64,000 nt of DNA. Source: Enterobacter mori (GTDB lineage Bacteria; Pseudomonadota; Gammaproteobacteria; Enterobacterales; Enterobacteriaceae). The notes under the pieces are model-generated. The model saw only the letters and a list, made by a program, of their open reading frames with translations, was not told where the DNA came from and searched no databases. The position numbers were made by a program, and so were the translations under genes. Location: the NCBI RefSeq assembly GCF_025244905.1, contig NZ_CP104285.1:682001-746000 (forward strand), given 5' to 3'. Below, one piece after another: positions 46,777 to 59,069 of this stretch (position 1 is its first letter; each line of letters opens with the position of its first letter).

Positions 46777-47268
46777 ATGCGCCGGATATTATCTGTACTA
46801 CTGGAAAACGAATCTGGCGCACTGTCACGCGTCATCGGGTTATTCGCTCAACGTGGTTATAACATCGAAAGTTTGACCGTTGCGCCGACCGACGATCCCA
46901 CGCTGTCGCGCATGACGATCCAGACCGTCGGCGACGCCAAGGTGCTTGAGCAGATCGAGAAACAGCTGCACAAGCTGGTTGATGTGCTGCGCGTGAGTGA
47001 GCTGGGGCAGGGCGCTTATGTTGAGCGTGAAGTGATGCTGGTAAAAATTCAGGCCAGCGGCTACGGACGTGAAGAGGTCAAACGTAACACGGATATTTTC
47101 CGTGGGCAGATTATTGACGTCACGCCATCTATTTATACGGTTCAACTGGCGGGGACGAGTGATAAGCTGGATGCCTTTCTGGCCTCCGTGCGGGATGTGG
47201 CAAAAATTGTAGAAGTCGCGCGCTCTGGCGTGGTTGGCCTTTCGCGCGGCGATAAAATCATGCGTTAG
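46777..47268 (+). CDS. ilvH: Acetolactate synthase III regulatory subunit
   Basis: The 163-residue product equals E. coli IlvH. An N-terminal ACT domain (about 1-75; [26 protein letters not shown]) binds valine and confers feedback inhibition; Gly14 and Asn11 equivalents needed for valine sensitivity are present (NESGAL). The gene starts one base after the ilvI stop, and a strong terminator follows. Confidence 0.98.
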   Translation: MRRILSVLLENESGALSRVIGLFAQRGYNIESLTVAPTDDPTLSRMTIQTVGDAKVLEQIEKQLHKLVDVLRVSELGQGAYVEREVMLVKIQASGYGREEVKRNTDIFRGQIIDVTPSIYTVQLAGTSDKLDAFLASVRDVAKIVEVARSGVVGLSRGDKIMR

Positions 47269-47293
47269 TTGTCAAAAAGGTTCGCCTCTTTCT

Positions 47294-47323
47294 GCCCGGT
47301 CACCAAAGCCGGGCTTTTTTTTT
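47294..47323 (+). terminator. ilvIH terminator
   Basis: GCCCGG (47294-47299) pairs with CCGGGC (47309-47314), followed by nine T. It is a classical intrinsic terminator 25 bases after the ilvH stop. Confidence 0.92.
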
Positions 47324-47448
47324 GTGTAATCAGCCGACAACGCAGATAAAAGCGGTTGCCGCGAAGGCTTTTCTGCGTTTAGATGTTAAAAGATTTAACC
47401 ATAACCTTGACAGGGCCATGGACTCTTTTCTTTTTTTAAGGGGCAATT

Positions 47449-48453
47449 GTGAAACTGGATGAAATCGCCCGGTTAGCCGGCGTGTCACGAACTACGGCCA
47501 GCTATGTGATTAACGGTAAGGCAAAGCAGTATCGTGTCAGCGATAAGACCGTTGAAAAAGTCATGGCGGTGGTTCGTGAGCATAACTACCATCCGAATGC
47601 TGTCGCAGCCGGTCTCCGCGCTGGACGCACCCGCTCGATTGGTCTGGTGATCCCAGACCTGGAAAACACCAGCTATACCCGTATCGCCAACTATCTCGAA
47701 CGTCAGGCACGCCAGCGTGGCTATCAATTACTGATTGCTTGTTCTGAAGACCAGCCCGATAACGAGATGCGTTGTATTGAGCACCTGCTCCAGCGCCAGG
47801 TGGATGCCATCATCGTGTCAACCTCATTACCCCCAGAGCATCCTTTTTATCAGCGCTGGGCAAACGATCCATTCCCGATTGTTGCACTCGACCGTGCCCT
47901 TGACCGGGAGCATTTCACCAGCGTCGTCGGTGCCGATCAGGATGATGCGGAAATGCTGGCGGCCGAGCTAAGAACCTTCCCGGCCGAAACTGTACTCTAT
48001 CTTGGCGCACTGCCAGAGCTTTCGGTGAGCTTCCTGCGTGAGCAAGGTTTCAGAACCGCCTGGAAAGAGGACCCGCGTGAGGTTCACTATCTCTATGCAA
48101 ACAGCTATGAACGCGAAGCCGCCGCACAATTGTTCGAAAAATGGCTCGAAACGCATCCAATGCCTCAGGCGCTGTTCACGACCTCATTTGCGTTGCTGCA
48201 GGGGGTAATGGATGTGACGCTGCGTCGTGACGGGAAGTTGCCATCGGATCTGGCCATCGCAACGTTTGGTGATAACGAACTGCTTGATTTCCTGCAGTGC
48301 CCGGTTCTGGCCGTGGCTCAGCGGCACCGCGACGTGGCCGAACGCGTGCTGGAGATTGTCCTGGCGAGCCTGGATGAACCCCGCAAACCGAAGCCAGGCC
48401 TCACCCGCATCAAACGTAATCTTTATCGTCGTGGCATTTTAAGCCGTCATTAA
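47449..48453 (+). CDS. cra: Catabolite repressor/activator Cra (FruR)
   Basis: From a GTG start after AAGGGG, the product has 334 residues, the E. coli length. The LacI-type helix-turn-helix ([23 protein letters not shown]) is followed by a hinge and a sugar-binding domain ([14 protein letters not shown] onward). Cra senses fructose 1-phosphate and controls carbon flow through glycolysis and gluconeogenesis. No fruL-like leader peptide was found in the 125-bp region after the ilvIH terminator. Confidence 0.98.
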   Translation: MKLDEIARLAGVSRTTASYVINGKAKQYRVSDKTVEKVMAVVREHNYHPNAVAAGLRAGRTRSIGLVIPDLENTSYTRIANYLERQARQRGYQLLIACSEDQPDNEMRCIEHLLQRQVDAIIVSTSLPPEHPFYQRWANDPFPIVALDRALDREHFTSVVGADQDDAEMLAAELRTFPAETVLYLGALPELSVSFLREQGFRTAWKEDPREVHYLYANSYEREAAAQLFEKWLETHPMPQALFTTSFALLQGVMDVTLRRDGKLPSDLAIATFGDNELLDFLQCPVLAVAQRHRDVAERVLEIVLASLDEPRKPKPGLTRIKRNLYRRGILSRH

Positions 48454-48462
48454 TCAATTCCT

Positions 48463-48490
48463 GGGGCCGTGAAAACAGCCCCCATTTTAC
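48463..48490 (+). terminator. Possible cra terminator
   Basis: GGGGC (48463-48467) pairs with GCCCC (48478-48482) around CGTGAAAACA, followed by CATTTT. It lies 9 bases after the cra stop. The stem is short, so efficiency is uncertain. Confidence 0.6.
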
Positions 48491-48973
48491 AGAATTAATG
48501 GTTATCTTAATTCCCGCAGTAAAATTAGGATAATTCCTTAGGAATCATAGTCTGCTATATTTCTTAATTCGTCGGAGCGTTTAAATTGCCTTTAAAAGAA
48601 TACTGATACGTTTTTAAAAGGCTAATTTTGTATTGTTTTGTTACAAACCTGCTTCGGGTGATGAATATTCAAACGTTTTTTCTCTCTCCCTTCTGGCTAG
48701 CCTGCCCGCCGTTGAACGCTCAGGATGCCGCGATGAATCTGGCGCTGTTATCCCCTGGCAATATGTCTTAAAATGCTGCCCGCGTCGCAAACTGACACTT
48801 TATATTTTCTTGCGATGATATTGAGTGAGCCTTAACGCTAGTGTGCATATTCGGTTTTTTTCTTACAAATATTCATAACGTTAATTTTGCCTCGCCAGTT
48901 GTGCAGTTATTAACCAGGTCTGTTTATCTCTGTAAATAGAGGGCTTTCGGGTCCGTATAGAGAGAGTCCTGGC
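48491..48973. other. AT-rich gap between cra and mraZ promoter
   Basis: About 480 bases with no supported gene. Short open frames exist (for example 48633-48818) but lack ribosome sites and family resemblance. The region leads into Pmra and may contain further dcw promoters; no repeat or RNA gene was recognised. Confidence 0.5.
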
Positions 48974-49003
48974 TTGACAAGCTTTTCCATCGCTCCGTAA
49001 ACT
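48974..49003 (+). promoter_or_regulatory. Pmra, first promoter of the division and cell-wall cluster
   Basis: A perfect TTGACA (48974-48979) and TAAACT (48998-49003) are spaced by 18 bp, 51 bp upstream of mraZ. Its placement matches the strong Pmra promoter of E. coli, which reads through much of the dcw cluster. Confidence 0.88.
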
Positions 49004-49010
49004 CCTTTAG

Positions 49011-49035
49011 GTGGGAATTTGTGGGTTAAAGTGGT
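49011..49035 (+). promoter_or_regulatory. Three MraZ boxes
   Basis: GTGGG (49011), GTGGG (49021) and GTGGT (49031) repeat with exact 10-bp spacing just after Pmra, one helical turn apart. This is the known MraZ operator pattern, by which MraZ represses its own operon. Confidence 0.88.
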
Positions 49036-49054
49036 GAGGAGGGGTGAGGCTGGC

Positions 49055-49513
49055 ATGTTCCGTGGAGCAACGTTAGTCAATCTCGACAGCAAAGGGCGCT
49101 TATCGGTACCAACCCGATACCGCGACCAGCTGATTGAGAACGCTTCAGGTCAAATGGTTTGCACCATTGACATCAACTCCCCCTGCCTGCTGCTTTACCC
49201 TTTACCCGAATGGGAAATTATTGAGCAAAAGCTGTCGCGACTGTCGAGCATGAATCCGCAAGAGCGCCGCGTACAGCGGTTGTTATTGGGGCATGCCAGT
49301 GAGTGTCAGATGGACAACGCAGGACGATTACTGATTGCGCCTGTGTTGCGGCAACATGCGGGTCTGACAAAAGAAGTGATGCTGGTCGGGCAGTTCAACA
49401 AGTTTGAGCTGTGGGACGAAACGACCTGGTATCAACAGGTCAAGGAAGATATCGACGCTGAGCAGTCCGATTCCGCAACATTATCGGAACGGCTGCAGGA
49501 CTTGTCTCTATAA
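49055..49513 (+). CDS. mraZ: Transcriptional regulator MraZ
   Basis: The ATG at 49055 gives 152 residues ([23 protein letters not shown]); an upstream in-frame GTG would read through the operator. Two SpoVT/AbrB-like swapped-hairpin domains (about 5-55 and 80-130, each with a D(S/N)(K/A)GRL motif) make a ring that binds the 10-bp-spaced boxes. It opens the dcw cluster, 2 nt before rsmH, and balances RsmH levels. Confidence 0.97.
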   Translation: MFRGATLVNLDSKGRLSVPTRYRDQLIENASGQMVCTIDINSPCLLLYPLPEWEIIEQKLSRLSSMNPQERRVQRLLLGHASECQMDNAGRLLIAPVLRQHAGLTKEVMLVGQFNKFELWDETTWYQQVKEDIDAEQSDSATLSERLQDLSL

Positions 49514-49515
49514 AT

Positions 49516-50457
49516 ATGATGGAAAATTATAAACATACAACGGTGTTGCTGGATGAGGCCGTTAACGGTCTGAATATTCGTCCAGACGGCATCTACATTG
49601 ATGGCACTTTTGGTCGCGGTGGCCACTCGCGTCTGATCCTCTCTCAGCTAGGAGCGGAAGGACGTCTGCTGGCAATCGATCGCGATCCGCAGGCGATTGC
49701 CGTTGCGCAAACCATCGATGACCCACGCTTTTCCATCGTGCATGGACCTTTTTCTGCGCTGGCGGATTACGTAGCTGAGCGCGGCCTGACGGGCAAGATC
49801 GACGGAATTCTTCTCGATCTTGGCGTCTCTTCACCTCAGCTTGATGATGCAGAGCGCGGATTCTCCTTCATGCGCGATGGTCCACTGGACATGCGCATGG
49901 ATCCGACGCGCGGCCAGTCTGCTGCAGAGTGGTTACAAACAGCTGACGAAGCGGATATCGCCTGGGTCATCAAAACCTTCGGCGAAGAGCGTTTTGGTAA
50001 ACGTATCGCGCGCGCCATCGTTGAACGAAACCGCATTGAGCCGATGACGCGTACCAAAGAGTTGGCCGAGGTGATTGCAGCCGCAACACCGGTGAAGGAT
50101 AAGCACAAACATCCCGCGACCCGTACCTTCCAGGCGGTTCGTATCTGGGTAAACAGTGAACTGGAGGAAATAGAGCTGGCGCTAAAAAACTCGCTCGACG
50201 TGCTGGCCCCGGGTGGGCGGTTATCCATCATCAGCTTCCATTCGCTGGAAGACCGCATTGTGAAGCGCTTTATGCGTGAACAGAGCCGCGGTCCTCAGGT
50301 TCCAGCGGGGCTGCCGATGACGGAAGAACAACTCAGGAAGCTGGGTGGCCGTCAGTTGCGAGCATTAGGCAAGTTGATGCCGGGCGAAGAAGAGGTGGCA
50401 GAGAATCCACGTGCCCGTAGTTCAGTGCTGCGAGTTGCAGAGAGGACGAACGCATGA
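49516..50457 (+). CDS. rsmH: 16S rRNA m4C1402 methyltransferase
   Basis: The 313-residue product matches E. coli RsmH (MraW). It methylates N4 of C1402 in the decoding centre with S-adenosylmethionine. The SAM motif GTFGRGGHS and [11 protein letters not shown] are present, with a helical insertion and [14 protein letters not shown] near the end. The last codons overlap ftsL (ATGA). Confidence 0.98.
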   Translation: MMENYKHTTVLLDEAVNGLNIRPDGIYIDGTFGRGGHSRLILSQLGAEGRLLAIDRDPQAIAVAQTIDDPRFSIVHGPFSALADYVAERGLTGKIDGILLDLGVSSPQLDDAERGFSFMRDGPLDMRMDPTRGQSAAEWLQTADEADIAWVIKTFGEERFGKRIARAIVERNRIEPMTRTKELAEVIAAATPVKDKHKHPATRTFQAVRIWVNSELEEIELALKNSLDVLAPGGRLSIISFHSLEDRIVKRFMREQSRGPQVPAGLPMTEEQLRKLGGRQLRALGKLMPGEEEVAENPRARSSVLRVAERTNA

Positions 50458-50819
50458 TCGGCAGAGTGACAGAGACCCTAAGCAAAGTTAAGGGATCGTT
50501 AGGAAGCAACGAGCGCCATGCTTTGCCTGGCGTGATCGGCGACGATCTTTTGCGGTTTGGGAAGCTGCCACTCTGCTTGTTCATTTGCATCATTGTGACG
50601 GCAGTAACGGTGGTGACAACAGCCCACCATACACGTTTATTGACTGCGCAACGCGAGCAGTTGGTCCTGGAACGCGATGCGCTGGATATTGAATGGCGAA
50701 ATCTGATCCTTGAAGAAAACGCGCTCGGCGATCACAGCCGGGTTGAACGGATCGCAACGGAAAAGCTGCAGCTGCAGCATGTTGATCCATCGCAGGAAAA
50801 TATCGTAGTACAAAAATAA
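50454..50819 (+). CDS. ftsL: Cell division protein FtsL
   Basis: This 121-residue bitopic protein has a cytoplasmic tail (about 1-37), a transmembrane segment (about 38-57, [20 protein letters not shown]), and a periplasmic leucine-zipper coiled coil (about 60-100) that pairs with FtsB and contacts FtsQ/FtsWI. It activates septal synthesis. Overlap with rsmH couples translation. Confidence 0.97.
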   Translation: MIGRVTETLSKVKGSLGSNERHALPGVIGDDLLRFGKLPLCLFICIIVTAVTVVTTAHHTRLLTAQREQLVLERDALDIEWRNLILEENALGDHSRVERIATEKLQLQHVDPSQENIVVQK

Positions 50820-50834
50820 GGGAAAACGCGACGC

Positions 50835-52601
50835 ATGAAAGCAGCGGCAAAAACGCTAAAACCAAAACGTCAGGAAGAACAGGCCAACTTTGTCAGTTGG
50901 CGTTTTGCGTTGCTTTGCGGCTGCATTTTACTGGCGCTGGGTTTCCTGCTGGGACGCGTGGCGTGGTTGCAAATCATTGCCCCTGACATGCTGGTGCGTC
51001 AGGGTGATATGCGCTCCCTTCGCGTGCAGGAAGTGTCTACGTCTCGCGGGATGATTACCGATCGCTCCGGTCGTCCGCTGGCGGTAAGCGTGCCGGTGAA
51101 GGCAATCTGGGCCGACCCGAAAGAGCTGCATGATGCTGGCGGGATCACGCTTGATAACCGCTGGAAGGCCCTTGCGGACGCGCTGAAAATGCCGCTGGAC
51201 CAGTTAGCTTCACGTGTGAATACGAACCCGAGAGGGCGTTTTATCTATCTGGCGCGTCAGGTGAACCCTGACATGGCGGATTACATCAAAAAATTGAAGC
51301 TGCCGGGGATCCATCTGCGTGAAGAATCCCGCCGGTACTATCCATCCGGCGAAGTGACTGCTCACCTCATTGGCTTTACTAACGTTGATAGCCAGGGGAT
51401 TGAAGGCGTTGAAAAAAGCTTTGATAAATGGCTAACCGGCCAGCCCGGCGAGCGCATTGTGCGCAAAGACCGCTACGGTCGCGTGATCGAGGATATCTCC
51501 TCAACGGACAGTCAGGCCGCACACAACCTTGCACTGAGTATCGATGAGCGGCTACAGGCGCTGGTTTACCGCGAGCTGAACAATGCCGTGGCCTTTAACA
51601 AAGCGGAATCGGGCAGTGCCGTGTTAGTTGATGTCAGCACGGGTGAAGTGCTGGCGATGGCCAATAGCCCGTCCTACAACCCTAACAATCTTACCGGTAC
51701 GCAGAAGGATGTTATGCGTAACCGTACCATCACCGACGTGTTCGAACCGGGTTCGACCGTTAAGCCGATGGTGGTCATGACTGCACTTCAGCGCGGCATC
51801 GTCAATGAAAACACCGTACTGAATACCATTCCTTATCGAATTAACGGTCACGAAATCAAAGACGTGGCGCGCTACAGCGAATTGACCCTGACCGGGGTGT
51901 TACAGAAGTCGAGTAACGTCGGTGTTTCAAAGCTGGCGTTAGCGATGCCGTCCTCAGCGTTAGTAGAGACTTACTCACGTTTTGGGCTTGGAAAGGCGAC
52001 CAATTTGGGGTTGGTCGGAGAACGCAGTGGCTTATATCCTCAAAAACAACGGTGGTCTGACATAGAGAGGGCCACCTTCTCTTTCGGCTACGGGCTAATG
52101 GTGACACCGTTACAGTTAGCGCGAGTCTATGCAACGATCGGCAGCTACGGCGTTTATCGTCCGCTGTCGATTACCAAAGTGGATCCACCGGTTCCCGGTG
52201 AGCGTATCTTCCCGGAATCGACCGTCCGTACTGTTGTTCATATGATGGAAAGCGTGGCGCTGCCCGGCGGCGGTGGCGTGAAGGCGGCGATTAAAGGCTA
52301 TCGCATCGCCATTAAAACCGGGACAGCGAAAAAAGTGGGGCCCGACGGCCGCTACATCAACAAATACATTGCCTATACCGCAGGCGTTGCGCCTGCAAGC
52401 AATCCGCGTTTTGCGCTAGTGGTCGTCATTAACGACCCACAGGCGGGTAAATACTACGGCGGTGCCGTCTCCGCGCCTGTGTTCGGGGCCATCATGGGCG
52501 GCGTATTGCGCACCATGAACATTGAACCGGATGCGCTGGCGACGGGCGACAAAAGTGAATTTGTAATTAATCAAGGCGAGGGTACAGGTGGCAGATCGTA
52601 A
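50835..52601 (+). CDS. ftsI: Septal peptidoglycan transpeptidase PBP3
   Basis: The 588-residue product matches E. coli FtsI. A membrane anchor (about 19-43) is followed by a pedestal domain and the transpeptidase: catalytic Ser307 in PGSTVKP, SSN near 359, and KTGT near 494. It crosslinks septal peptidoglycan with FtsW and is the aztreonam/cephalexin target. No known four-residue insertion of the YRIN/YRIK type was seen after residue 333. The end overlaps murE by 14 bases. Confidence 0.98.
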   Translation: MKAAAKTLKPKRQEEQANFVSWRFALLCGCILLALGFLLGRVAWLQIIAPDMLVRQGDMRSLRVQEVSTSRGMITDRSGRPLAVSVPVKAIWADPKELHDAGGITLDNRWKALADALKMPLDQLASRVNTNPRGRFIYLARQVNPDMADYIKKLKLPGIHLREESRRYYPSGEVTAHLIGFTNVDSQGIEGVEKSFDKWLTGQPGERIVRKDRYGRVIEDISSTDSQAAHNLALSIDERLQALVYRELNNAVAFNKAESGSAVLVDVSTGEVLAMANSPSYNPNNLTGTQKDVMRNRTITDVFEPGSTVKPMVVMTALQRGIVNENTVLNTIPYRINGHEIKDVARYSELTLTGVLQKSSNVGVSKLALAMPSSALVETYSRFGLGKATNLGLVGERSGLYPQKQRWSDIERATFSFGYGLMVTPLQLARVYATIGSYGVYRPLSITKVDPPVPGERIFPESTVRTVVHMMESVALPGGGGVKAAIKGYRIAIKTGTAKKVGPDGRYINKYIAYTAGVAPASNPRFALVVVINDPQAGKYYGGAVSAPVFGAIMGGVLRTMNIEPDALATGDKSEFVINQGEGTGGRS

Positions 52602-54075
52602 TTTGCGCGACCTTCTCGCTCCATGGGTGCCAAATGCACCGGAGCGAGCACTGCGAGAGATGGTACTGGACAGCCGCGTGGCTGCTTCTGGCGATCTTTT
52701 TGTGGCGGTGGTCGGTCATCAGGCGGACGGGCGTCGTTATATCCCGCAGGCGATTGCGCAAGGTGTGGCTGCCATTATTGCTGAGGCCAAAGATGAGGCA
52801 ACCGACGGTGAAATCCGTGAAATGCACGGTGTGCCGGTTATCTATCTCAGCCAGTTAAATGAGCGTCTCTCTGCGCTTGCAGGGCGTTTCTATCACGAAC
52901 CTTCCGAGCAGTTACGTCTGGTTGGCGTGACGGGCACGAACGGAAAAACCACCACCACGCAGCTGATGGCGCAGTGGGCGCAGCTGCTGGGTGAAACCGG
53001 TGCCGTCATGGGGACCGTGGGTAATGGTCTGCTGGGTAAAGTGAGCCCGACGGAAAATACCACCGGCTCGGCGGTTGACGTACAGCATGTTCTTGCCGGT
53101 CTGGCAGGGCAGGGGGCGACCTTTGCTGCGATGGAAGTCTCTTCACACGGGCTGGTACAACACCGAGTGGCCGCGCTGAAATTTGCGGCTTCGGTGTTTA
53201 CCAACCTGAGCCGCGATCATCTTGATTATCACGGTGATATGGAGCACTACGAAGCGGCGAAATGGCTACTCTATTCCACTCACCATCACGGTCAGGCCAT
53301 CATCAATGCCGACGATGAAGTCGGTCGCCGCTGGCTGGCAAAGCTGCCGGATGCGGTTGCGGTGTCGATGGAAGACCATATCAATCCGAACTGCCACGGC
53401 CGATGGCTGAAGGCGGTTGAGGTGAATTACCACGACAGCGGGGCGACAATCCGCTTTGCCTCTTCCTGGGGTGAAGGCGAAATTGAAAGCCGCCTGATGG
53501 GCGCGTTTAACGTCAGCAACCTGCTGCTGGCGCTGGCCACACTGCTGGCGCTGGGCTATCCAATGGCCGACCTGCTGAAAACCGCTGAGCGACTGCAGCC
53601 TGTTTGCGGCCGTATGGAAGTGTTCAGCGCGCCGGGTAAACCGACGGTTGTGGTCGACTACGCCCACACGCCGGATGCGTTGGAAAAAGCGCTGGAAGCG
53701 GCTCGCCTGCACTGTGCCGGTAAGCTCTGGTGCGTGTTTGGCTGCGGTGGCGATCGCGACAAGGGCAAACGCCCGCTGATGGGGGCTATTGCCGAGCAGT
53801 TTGCGGATATTCCGGTAGTGACCGATGACAACCCGCGTACCGAAGAGCCGCGCGCCATCATTAACGACATTCTGGCGGGCATGCTGGATGCGGGGCGTGC
53901 TCGCGTGGTGGAAGGCCGCGCGGAAGCGGTGACCAACGCTATCATGCAGGCCAGGGAAAACGATGTGGTTCTGCTGGCCGGTAAAGGCCATGAAGATTAT
54001 CAGATTGTCGGCAATCGTCGTCTGGACTATTCAGACCGCGTGACGGCAGCGCGTCTGCTGGGAGTGGTGGCATGA
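52588..54075 (+). CDS. murE: UDP-MurNAc-Ala-Glu-meso-diaminopimelate ligase
   Basis: The product has 495 residues. It adds meso-DAP to the UDP-MurNAc dipeptide with ATP. The Mur-ligase P-loop GTNGKTTT is near residue 115, and the DAP-recognition motif DDNPR(T) is present, as expected in a Gram-negative with DAP peptidoglycan. The start is a GTG (the codon after TACAG) overlapping ftsI. Confidence 0.97.
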   Translation: MADRNLRDLLAPWVPNAPERALREMVLDSRVAASGDLFVAVVGHQADGRRYIPQAIAQGVAAIIAEAKDEATDGEIREMHGVPVIYLSQLNERLSALAGRFYHEPSEQLRLVGVTGTNGKTTTTQLMAQWAQLLGETGAVMGTVGNGLLGKVSPTENTTGSAVDVQHVLAGLAGQGATFAAMEVSSHGLVQHRVAALKFAASVFTNLSRDHLDYHGDMEHYEAAKWLLYSTHHHGQAIINADDEVGRRWLAKLPDAVAVSMEDHINPNCHGRWLKAVEVNYHDSGATIRFASSWGEGEIESRLMGAFNVSNLLLALATLLALGYPMADLLKTAERLQPVCGRMEVFSAPGKPTVVVDYAHTPDALEKALEAARLHCAGKLWCVFGCGGDRDKGKRPLMGAIAEQFADIPVVTDDNPRTEEPRAIINDILAGMLDAGRARVVEGRAEAVTNAIMQARENDVVLLAGKGHEDYQIVGNRRLDYSDRVTAARLLGVVA

Positions 54076-55430
54076 TTAGCCTTACGCTAGGCCAGGCCGC
54101 TGCCATCCTGCAGGGCGCACTGCATGGTCAGGATCTGACGATTGACGCCGTAACGACGGATACCCGCAAGGTGACAGCGGGTTGTCTGTTTGTGGCGCTG
54201 AAAGGCGAGCGTTTTGACGCGCATGATTTTGCCGAGCAGGCCAAAGAAAACGGCGCGGGCGCGCTGCTGGTCAGCCGCAGGCTGGATATCGATCTGCCAC
54301 AGATTGTGGTGAACGATACCCGTCTGGCATTTGGTGAACTGGCGGCATGGGTCCGTCAGCAGGTTCCGGCTCGCGTTGTCGCGCTGACGGGGTCGTCCGG
54401 AAAAACGTCGGTAAAAGAGATGACGGCGGCGATACTCGGCCAGTGCGGAAACACACTTTATACCGCGGGCAACCTAAATAACGACATCGGCGTGCCGATG
54501 ACATTACTCCGCCTGACCAAAGAACATGAATTTGCGGTGATCGAGTTAGGGGCAAACCACCAGGGCGAAATCGCCTGGACCGTGAGCCTGACTCGCCCGG
54601 AGGCGGCGCTGGTGAATAACCTCGCGGCTGCGCATCTGGAAGGCTTTGGCTCGCTGGAAGGCGTCGCGAAAGCCAAAGGTGAGATTTACACCGGACTGCC
54701 GGATGACGGTATCGCCATCCTAAACGCCGATAACAACGACTGGCTGAACTGGCAGAGCATCATTGGTTCGCGTAAAACCTGGCGCTTCTCGCCGAATGCG
54801 GCCAACAGTGATTTTACCGCGACCAATATCCATGTGACGTCCCACGGCACGGAGTTCACCCTCACCACTCCAACGGGTGGCGTGGATGTGCTGCTGCCGC
54901 TGCCGGGTCGTCATAACATTGCCAATGCGCTTGCGGCGGCGGCGTTGTCCATGGCGGTTGGCGCGTCGCATGATGCGATCAAAGCTGGGCTGGCGAATCT
55001 GAAAGCCGTGCCGGGGCGTCTGTTCCCGATTCAGCTTTCGGAAAACAAACTGCTGCTGGATGACTCCTACAACGCGAACGTTGGCTCGATGACGGCAGCG
55101 GTGCAGGTGTTGTCGGAAATGCCGGGCTACCGCGTGATGGTGGTCGGCGATATGGCCGAGCTGGGCGATGAAAGCGAAGCCTGTCATATCCAGGTCGGCG
55201 ACGCGGCGAAAGCGGCGGGCATTGATTGTGTGCTGAGCGCAGGAAAACTGAGCCAGGCGATTAGTCAGGCCAGCGGCGTTGGCGAGCATTTTGCCGATAA
55301 AGCCGCGTTGATTGAGCGCCTTAAGGCATTAATTACAGAAAAACAAATTGTGACAGTGTTAGTGAAAGGTTCACGTAGTGCCGCCATGGAAGAGGTTGTG
55401 CACGCATTACAGGAGAACGGGACATGTTAG
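54072..55430 (+). CDS. murF: UDP-MurNAc-tripeptide-D-alanyl-D-alanine ligase
   Basis: The product has 452 residues. It attaches D-Ala-D-Ala to complete the pentapeptide precursor. The ATP motif [11 protein letters not shown], the [11 protein letters not shown] segment and the C-terminal DDSYNAN motif are typical of MurF. It overlaps murE by 4 bases and mraY by 7. Confidence 0.98.
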   Translation: MISLTLGQAAAILQGALHGQDLTIDAVTTDTRKVTAGCLFVALKGERFDAHDFAEQAKENGAGALLVSRRLDIDLPQIVVNDTRLAFGELAAWVRQQVPARVVALTGSSGKTSVKEMTAAILGQCGNTLYTAGNLNNDIGVPMTLLRLTKEHEFAVIELGANHQGEIAWTVSLTRPEAALVNNLAAAHLEGFGSLEGVAKAKGEIYTGLPDDGIAILNADNNDWLNWQSIIGSRKTWRFSPNAANSDFTATNIHVTSHGTEFTLTTPTGGVDVLLPLPGRHNIANALAAAALSMAVGASHDAIKAGLANLKAVPGRLFPIQLSENKLLLDDSYNANVGSMTAAVQVLSEMPGYRVMVVGDMAELGDESEACHIQVGDAAKAAGIDCVLSAGKLSQAISQASGVGEHFADKAALIERLKALITEKQIVTVLVKGSRSAAMEEVVHALQENGTC

Positions 55431-56506
55431 TTTGGCTGGCCGAACATTTGGTCAAATATTACTCAGGCTTTAACGTCTTTTCCTATCTGACGTTTCGCGC
55501 CATTGTCAGCCTGCTGACTGCGCTGTTCATCTCTTTGTGGATGGGCCCGCGCATGATTGCCCGTCTGCAAAAGCTCTCTTTCGGCCAGGTTGTGCGTAAC
55601 GACGGCCCGGAATCTCACTTCAGCAAGCGCGGTACCCCAACGATGGGCGGGATCATGATCCTGACCGCGATCGTTGTTTCCGTGCTGCTGTGGGCGTATC
55701 CGTCCAACCCGTACGTCTGGTGTGTACTGACGGTCTTAGTGGGTTACGGGATCATTGGTTTTGTCGATGACTATCGCAAAGTGGTACGTAAAGACACCAA
55801 GGGCCTGATCGCCCGCTGGAAATATTTCTGGATGTCGGTGATTGCGCTGGGCGTGGCCTTCGCGCTGTATCTGGCAGGAAAAGACACGCCAGCCACCGAG
55901 CTGGTCGTGCCGTTCTTTAAAGACGTGATGCCGCAGTTGGGGCTGTTCTACATCCTGCTGGCCTACTTTGTGATTGTCGGCACCGGGAACGCGGTGAACC
56001 TGACAGATGGTCTGGATGGCCTGGCCATTATGCCTACCGTCTTTGTGGCGGGTGGTTTTGCGCTGGTGGCCTGGGCGACCGGTAACATGAACTTCGCGAA
56101 CTATCTGCACATCCCTTACCTGCGCCACGCGGGTGAGCTGGTCATTGTCTGTACAGCGATTGTCGGCGCGGGGCTGGGCTTTTTATGGTTCAACACCTAT
56201 CCGGCGCAGGTCTTTATGGGCGACGTCGGTTCACTGGCGCTGGGCGGGGCGTTGGGCATTATCGCCGTGCTGCTGCGTCAGGAGTTCCTGCTGGTGATCA
56301 TGGGCGGCGTGTTTGTGGTTGAAACCCTGTCGGTCATTCTGCAGGTCGGTTCCTTCAAGCTGCGCGGCCAGCGCATCTTCCGTATGGCGCCGATTCACCA
56401 CCACTATGAACTGAAAGGCTGGCCGGAACCGCGCGTGATTGTGCGCTTCTGGATTATTTCGCTGATGCTGGTGCTGATTGGCCTGGCAACGCTGAAGGTA
56501 CGTTAA
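55424..56506 (+). CDS. mraY: Phospho-MurNAc-pentapeptide translocase
   Basis: The product has 360 residues and about ten transmembrane segments. It transfers phospho-MurNAc-pentapeptide to undecaprenyl phosphate, giving lipid I. Active-site pieces are FVDDYRK (DD pair), the [11 protein letters not shown]sp, and the histidine cluster [13 protein letters not shown]. It is 2 nt before murD. Confidence 0.98.
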   Translation: MLVWLAEHLVKYYSGFNVFSYLTFRAIVSLLTALFISLWMGPRMIARLQKLSFGQVVRNDGPESHFSKRGTPTMGGIMILTAIVVSVLLWAYPSNPYVWCVLTVLVGYGIIGFVDDYRKVVRKDTKGLIARWKYFWMSVIALGVAFALYLAGKDTPATELVVPFFKDVMPQLGLFYILLAYFVIVGTGNAVNLTDGLDGLAIMPTVFVAGGFALVAWATGNMNFANYLHIPYLRHAGELVIVCTAIVGAGLGFLWFNTYPAQVFMGDVGSLALGGALGIIAVLLRQEFLLVIMGGVFVVETLSVILQVGSFKLRGQRIFRMAPIHHHYELKGWPEPRVIVRFWIISLMLVLIGLATLKVR

Positions 56507-56508
56507 TC

Positions 56509-57825
56509 ATGGCAGATTACCAGGGTAAAAAAGTCGTTATCATCGGGTTAGGCCTCACGGGCCTTTCCTGCGTGGACTTTTTCCTTGCGCGCGGCGTCAC
56601 GCCACGCGTGATGGATACGCGTGTCTCTCCGCCGGGTCTGGACAAACTGCCGGAACAGGTTGAACGCCACCTTGGTGGTCTGAATGATGACTGGCTGCTG
56701 GACGCCGATCTGATTGTTGCCAGCCCGGGTATGGCGCTGGCGCACCCTTCACTCAGCGCCGCATCTGATACGGGCGTCGAGATTGTCGGGGACATCGAAC
56801 TGTTCTGCCGCGAAGCGCAGGCTCCGATTATCGCCATTACCGGTTCAAATGGTAAAAGTACGGTCACTACGCTTGTCGGCGAGATGGCAAAAGCGGCGGG
56901 TAAGAACGTCGGTGTTGGCGGCAATATTGGCCTGCCAGCCCTGATGCTGCTGGATAAAGGCTGTGAGCTGTACGTGCTGGAACTTTCCAGCTTCCAGCTT
57001 GAAACCACCTCCAGCCTGCACGCGGCTGCCGCGACGATCCTCAACGTGACTGAAGATCATATGGACCGGTATCCCTTTGGTCTGCAACAATACCGCGCGG
57101 CCAAGCTGCGCGTTTATGAAAATGCCAAAGTCTGCGTGGTTAACGCCGATGATGCACTGACCATGCCGGTGCGCGGCGCAGATGATCGCTGCATCAGCTT
57201 TGGGATCACCATGGGTGATTACCACCTGAACCGTCAGCAGGGTGAAACCTGGCTGCGCGTGAAGGGTGAAAAAGTGCTGAACGTGAAGGAGATGACGCTT
57301 TGCGGTCAGCATAACTACACCAACGCGCTGGCAGCACTGGCGCTGGCGGATGCCGTTGGCCTGCCGCGCTCATCCAGCCTGAAAGCGCTGACCACATTTA
57401 CCGGTCTGGCGCACCGCTTCCAGTTAGCGCTGGAACATAACGGCGTGCGCTGGATTAATGACTCCAAAGCCACCAACGTGGGAAGCACGGAGGCCGCGCT
57501 GAACGGCCTTCACGTTGAGGGGACGCTGCATTTGCTGCTGGGTGGTGATGGAAAATCTGCAGATTTCTCCTCGCTGAAACAGTATCTATCCGGAGATAAC
57601 ATCCGCCTTTACTGCTTTGGGCGTGACGGCAGCGAGCTGGCTGAACTGCGCCCGGAGATCGCCGAGCAAACGGAGACGATGGAACAGGCGCTGCGCCTGA
57701 TCGCGCCGCGCGTGAAGCCTGGCGACATGGTGTTGCTCTCTCCGGCTTGCGCCAGCCTCGATCAATTCAAGAATTTCGAACAGCGTGGTGATGTCTTTAC
57801 CCGCCTGGCGAAGGAGTTAGGCTGA
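56509..57825 (+). CDS. murD: UDP-MurNAc-L-alanine-D-glutamate ligase
   Basis: The product has 438 residues. It adds D-Glu to UDP-MurNAc-L-Ala with ATP. The N-terminal Rossmann motif GLGLTGLS, central P-loop [10 protein letters not shown] and NDSKATN segment are visible. The stop shares one base with the ftsW start (TGATG). Confidence 0.98.
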   Translation: MADYQGKKVVIIGLGLTGLSCVDFFLARGVTPRVMDTRVSPPGLDKLPEQVERHLGGLNDDWLLDADLIVASPGMALAHPSLSAASDTGVEIVGDIELFCREAQAPIIAITGSNGKSTVTTLVGEMAKAAGKNVGVGGNIGLPALMLLDKGCELYVLELSSFQLETTSSLHAAAATILNVTEDHMDRYPFGLQQYRAAKLRVYENAKVCVVNADDALTMPVRGADDRCISFGITMGDYHLNRQQGETWLRVKGEKVLNVKEMTLCGQHNYTNALAALALADAVGLPRSSSLKALTTFTGLAHRFQLALEHNGVRWINDSKATNVGSTEAALNGLHVEGTLHLLLGGDGKSADFSSLKQYLSGDNIRLYCFGRDGSELAELRPEIAEQTETMEQALRLIAPRVKPGDMVLLSPACASLDQFKNFEQRGDVFTRLAKELG

Positions 57826-59069
57826 TGCGTTTATCTCTCCCTCGCCTGAAAATGCCGCGCCTGCCAGGATTTGGAATTCTGGTGTGGCTGTTTGCGGCAC
57901 TGAAAGGCTGGGTGATGGCTTCCCGGGATAAAGATTCCGATAGCCTGATCATGTACGACCGCATGCTCTTCTGGCTTACGCTGGGGCTGGCGGCGATCGG
58001 CTTTATCATGGTGACCTCGGCCTCCATGCCGGTCGGGCAGCGTCTGGCGAACGATCCCTTCCTGTTCGCCAAGCGTGATGGGCTGTACATCATTCTGGCC
58101 TTCTGCCTGGCGCTGGTGACCTTACGTCTGCCGATGACGTTCTGGCAGCGGCACAGTACGGCCATGTTGATTGCGTCCATTATCATGCTGCTGATCGTTC
58201 TGGTTGTCGGGAGCTCCGTTAACGGGGCATCGCGCTGGATCGCTTTTGGTCCACTGCGTATTCAGCCTGCGGAATTTACCAAGCTGTCCCTGTTCTGCTA
58301 CCTGGCGAACTACCTGGTGCGTAAGGTTGATGAAGTTCGTAATAACCTTCGCGGCTTCTTAAAGCCGATGGGCGTGATTCTGGTGCTCGCGATCCTGCTG
58401 CTGGCGCAGCCTGACCTTGGTACCGTGGTGGTACTGTTTGTCACCACGCTGGCGATGCTGTTCCTGGCGGGTGCAAAGCTGTGGCAGTTCATCGCCATCA
58501 TCGGGATGGGTATTTCAGCAGTAGTGCTGCTGATCCTCGCCGAGCCGTACCGTATCCGCCGCGTGACCTCGTTCTGGAACCCGTGGGAAGACCCGTTCGG
58601 CAGTGGTTATCAGCTGACGCAGTCGCTGATGGCGTTTGGCCGCGGTGAAGTCTGGGGGCAAGGCCTGGGCAACTCGGTGCAAAAACTGGAGTATTTACCG
58701 GAGGCGCACACCGATTTCATCTTCTCCATTATTGGGGAAGAACTGGGTTATATCGGTGTGGTATTGGCGCTATTAATGGTATTCTTCGTCGCTTTCCGCG
58801 CCATGTCGATTGGCCGAAAAGCGCTGGAGATCGATCACCGCTTCTCAGGTTTCTTAGCCTGTTCAATTGGTATCTGGTTTAGCTTCCAGGCACTGGTTAA
58901 CGTCGGGGCGGCAGCAGGTATGCTGCCGACCAAGGGCCTGACGTTGCCGCTGATCAGTTATGGTGGTTCGAGTCTGTTGATCATGTCGACGGCCATCATG
59001 TTTTTGTTGCGTATAGATTATGAGACGCGTCTGGAGAAAGCCCAGGCGTTTACACGAGGTTCACGATGA
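57825..59069 (+). CDS. ftsW: SEDS-family septal peptidoglycan polymerase FtsW
   Basis: The product has 414 residues with about ten transmembrane segments after a positively charged cytoplasmic start. SEDS motifs are present: the catalytic-loop region [20 protein letters not shown] (about residues 282-301), GEELGYIG, and [12 protein letters not shown] near the end. It polymerises glycan strands with FtsI. The last four bases overlap murG. Confidence 0.98.
   Translation: MRLSLPRLKMPRLPGFGILVWLFAALKGWVMASRDKDSDSLIMYDRMLFWLTLGLAAIGFIMVTSASMPVGQRLANDPFLFAKRDGLYIILAFCLALVTLRLPMTFWQRHSTAMLIASIIMLLIVLVVGSSVNGASRWIAFGPLRIQPAEFTKLSLFCYLANYLVRKVDEVRNNLRGFLKPMGVILVLAILLLAQPDLGTVVVLFVTTLAMLFLAGAKLWQFIAIIGMGISAVVLLILAEPYRIRRVTSFWNPWEDPFGSGYQLTQSLMAFGRGEVWGQGLGNSVQKLEYLPEAHTDFIFSIIGEELGYIGVVLALLMVFFVAFRAMSIGRKALEIDHRFSGFLACSIGIWFSFQALVNVGAAAGMLPTKGLTLPLISYGGSSLLIMSTAIMFLLRIDYETRLEKAQAFTRGSR

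Noticed and set aside
47324..47448. Search for a fruL leader peptide before cra
   Set aside because: No ATG frame with a ribosome site resembling FruL was found; the region is left unannotated.
48633..48818. 61-codon open frame between cra and mraZ
   Set aside because: No ribosome site and no recognisable family; composition is that of intergenic DNA.
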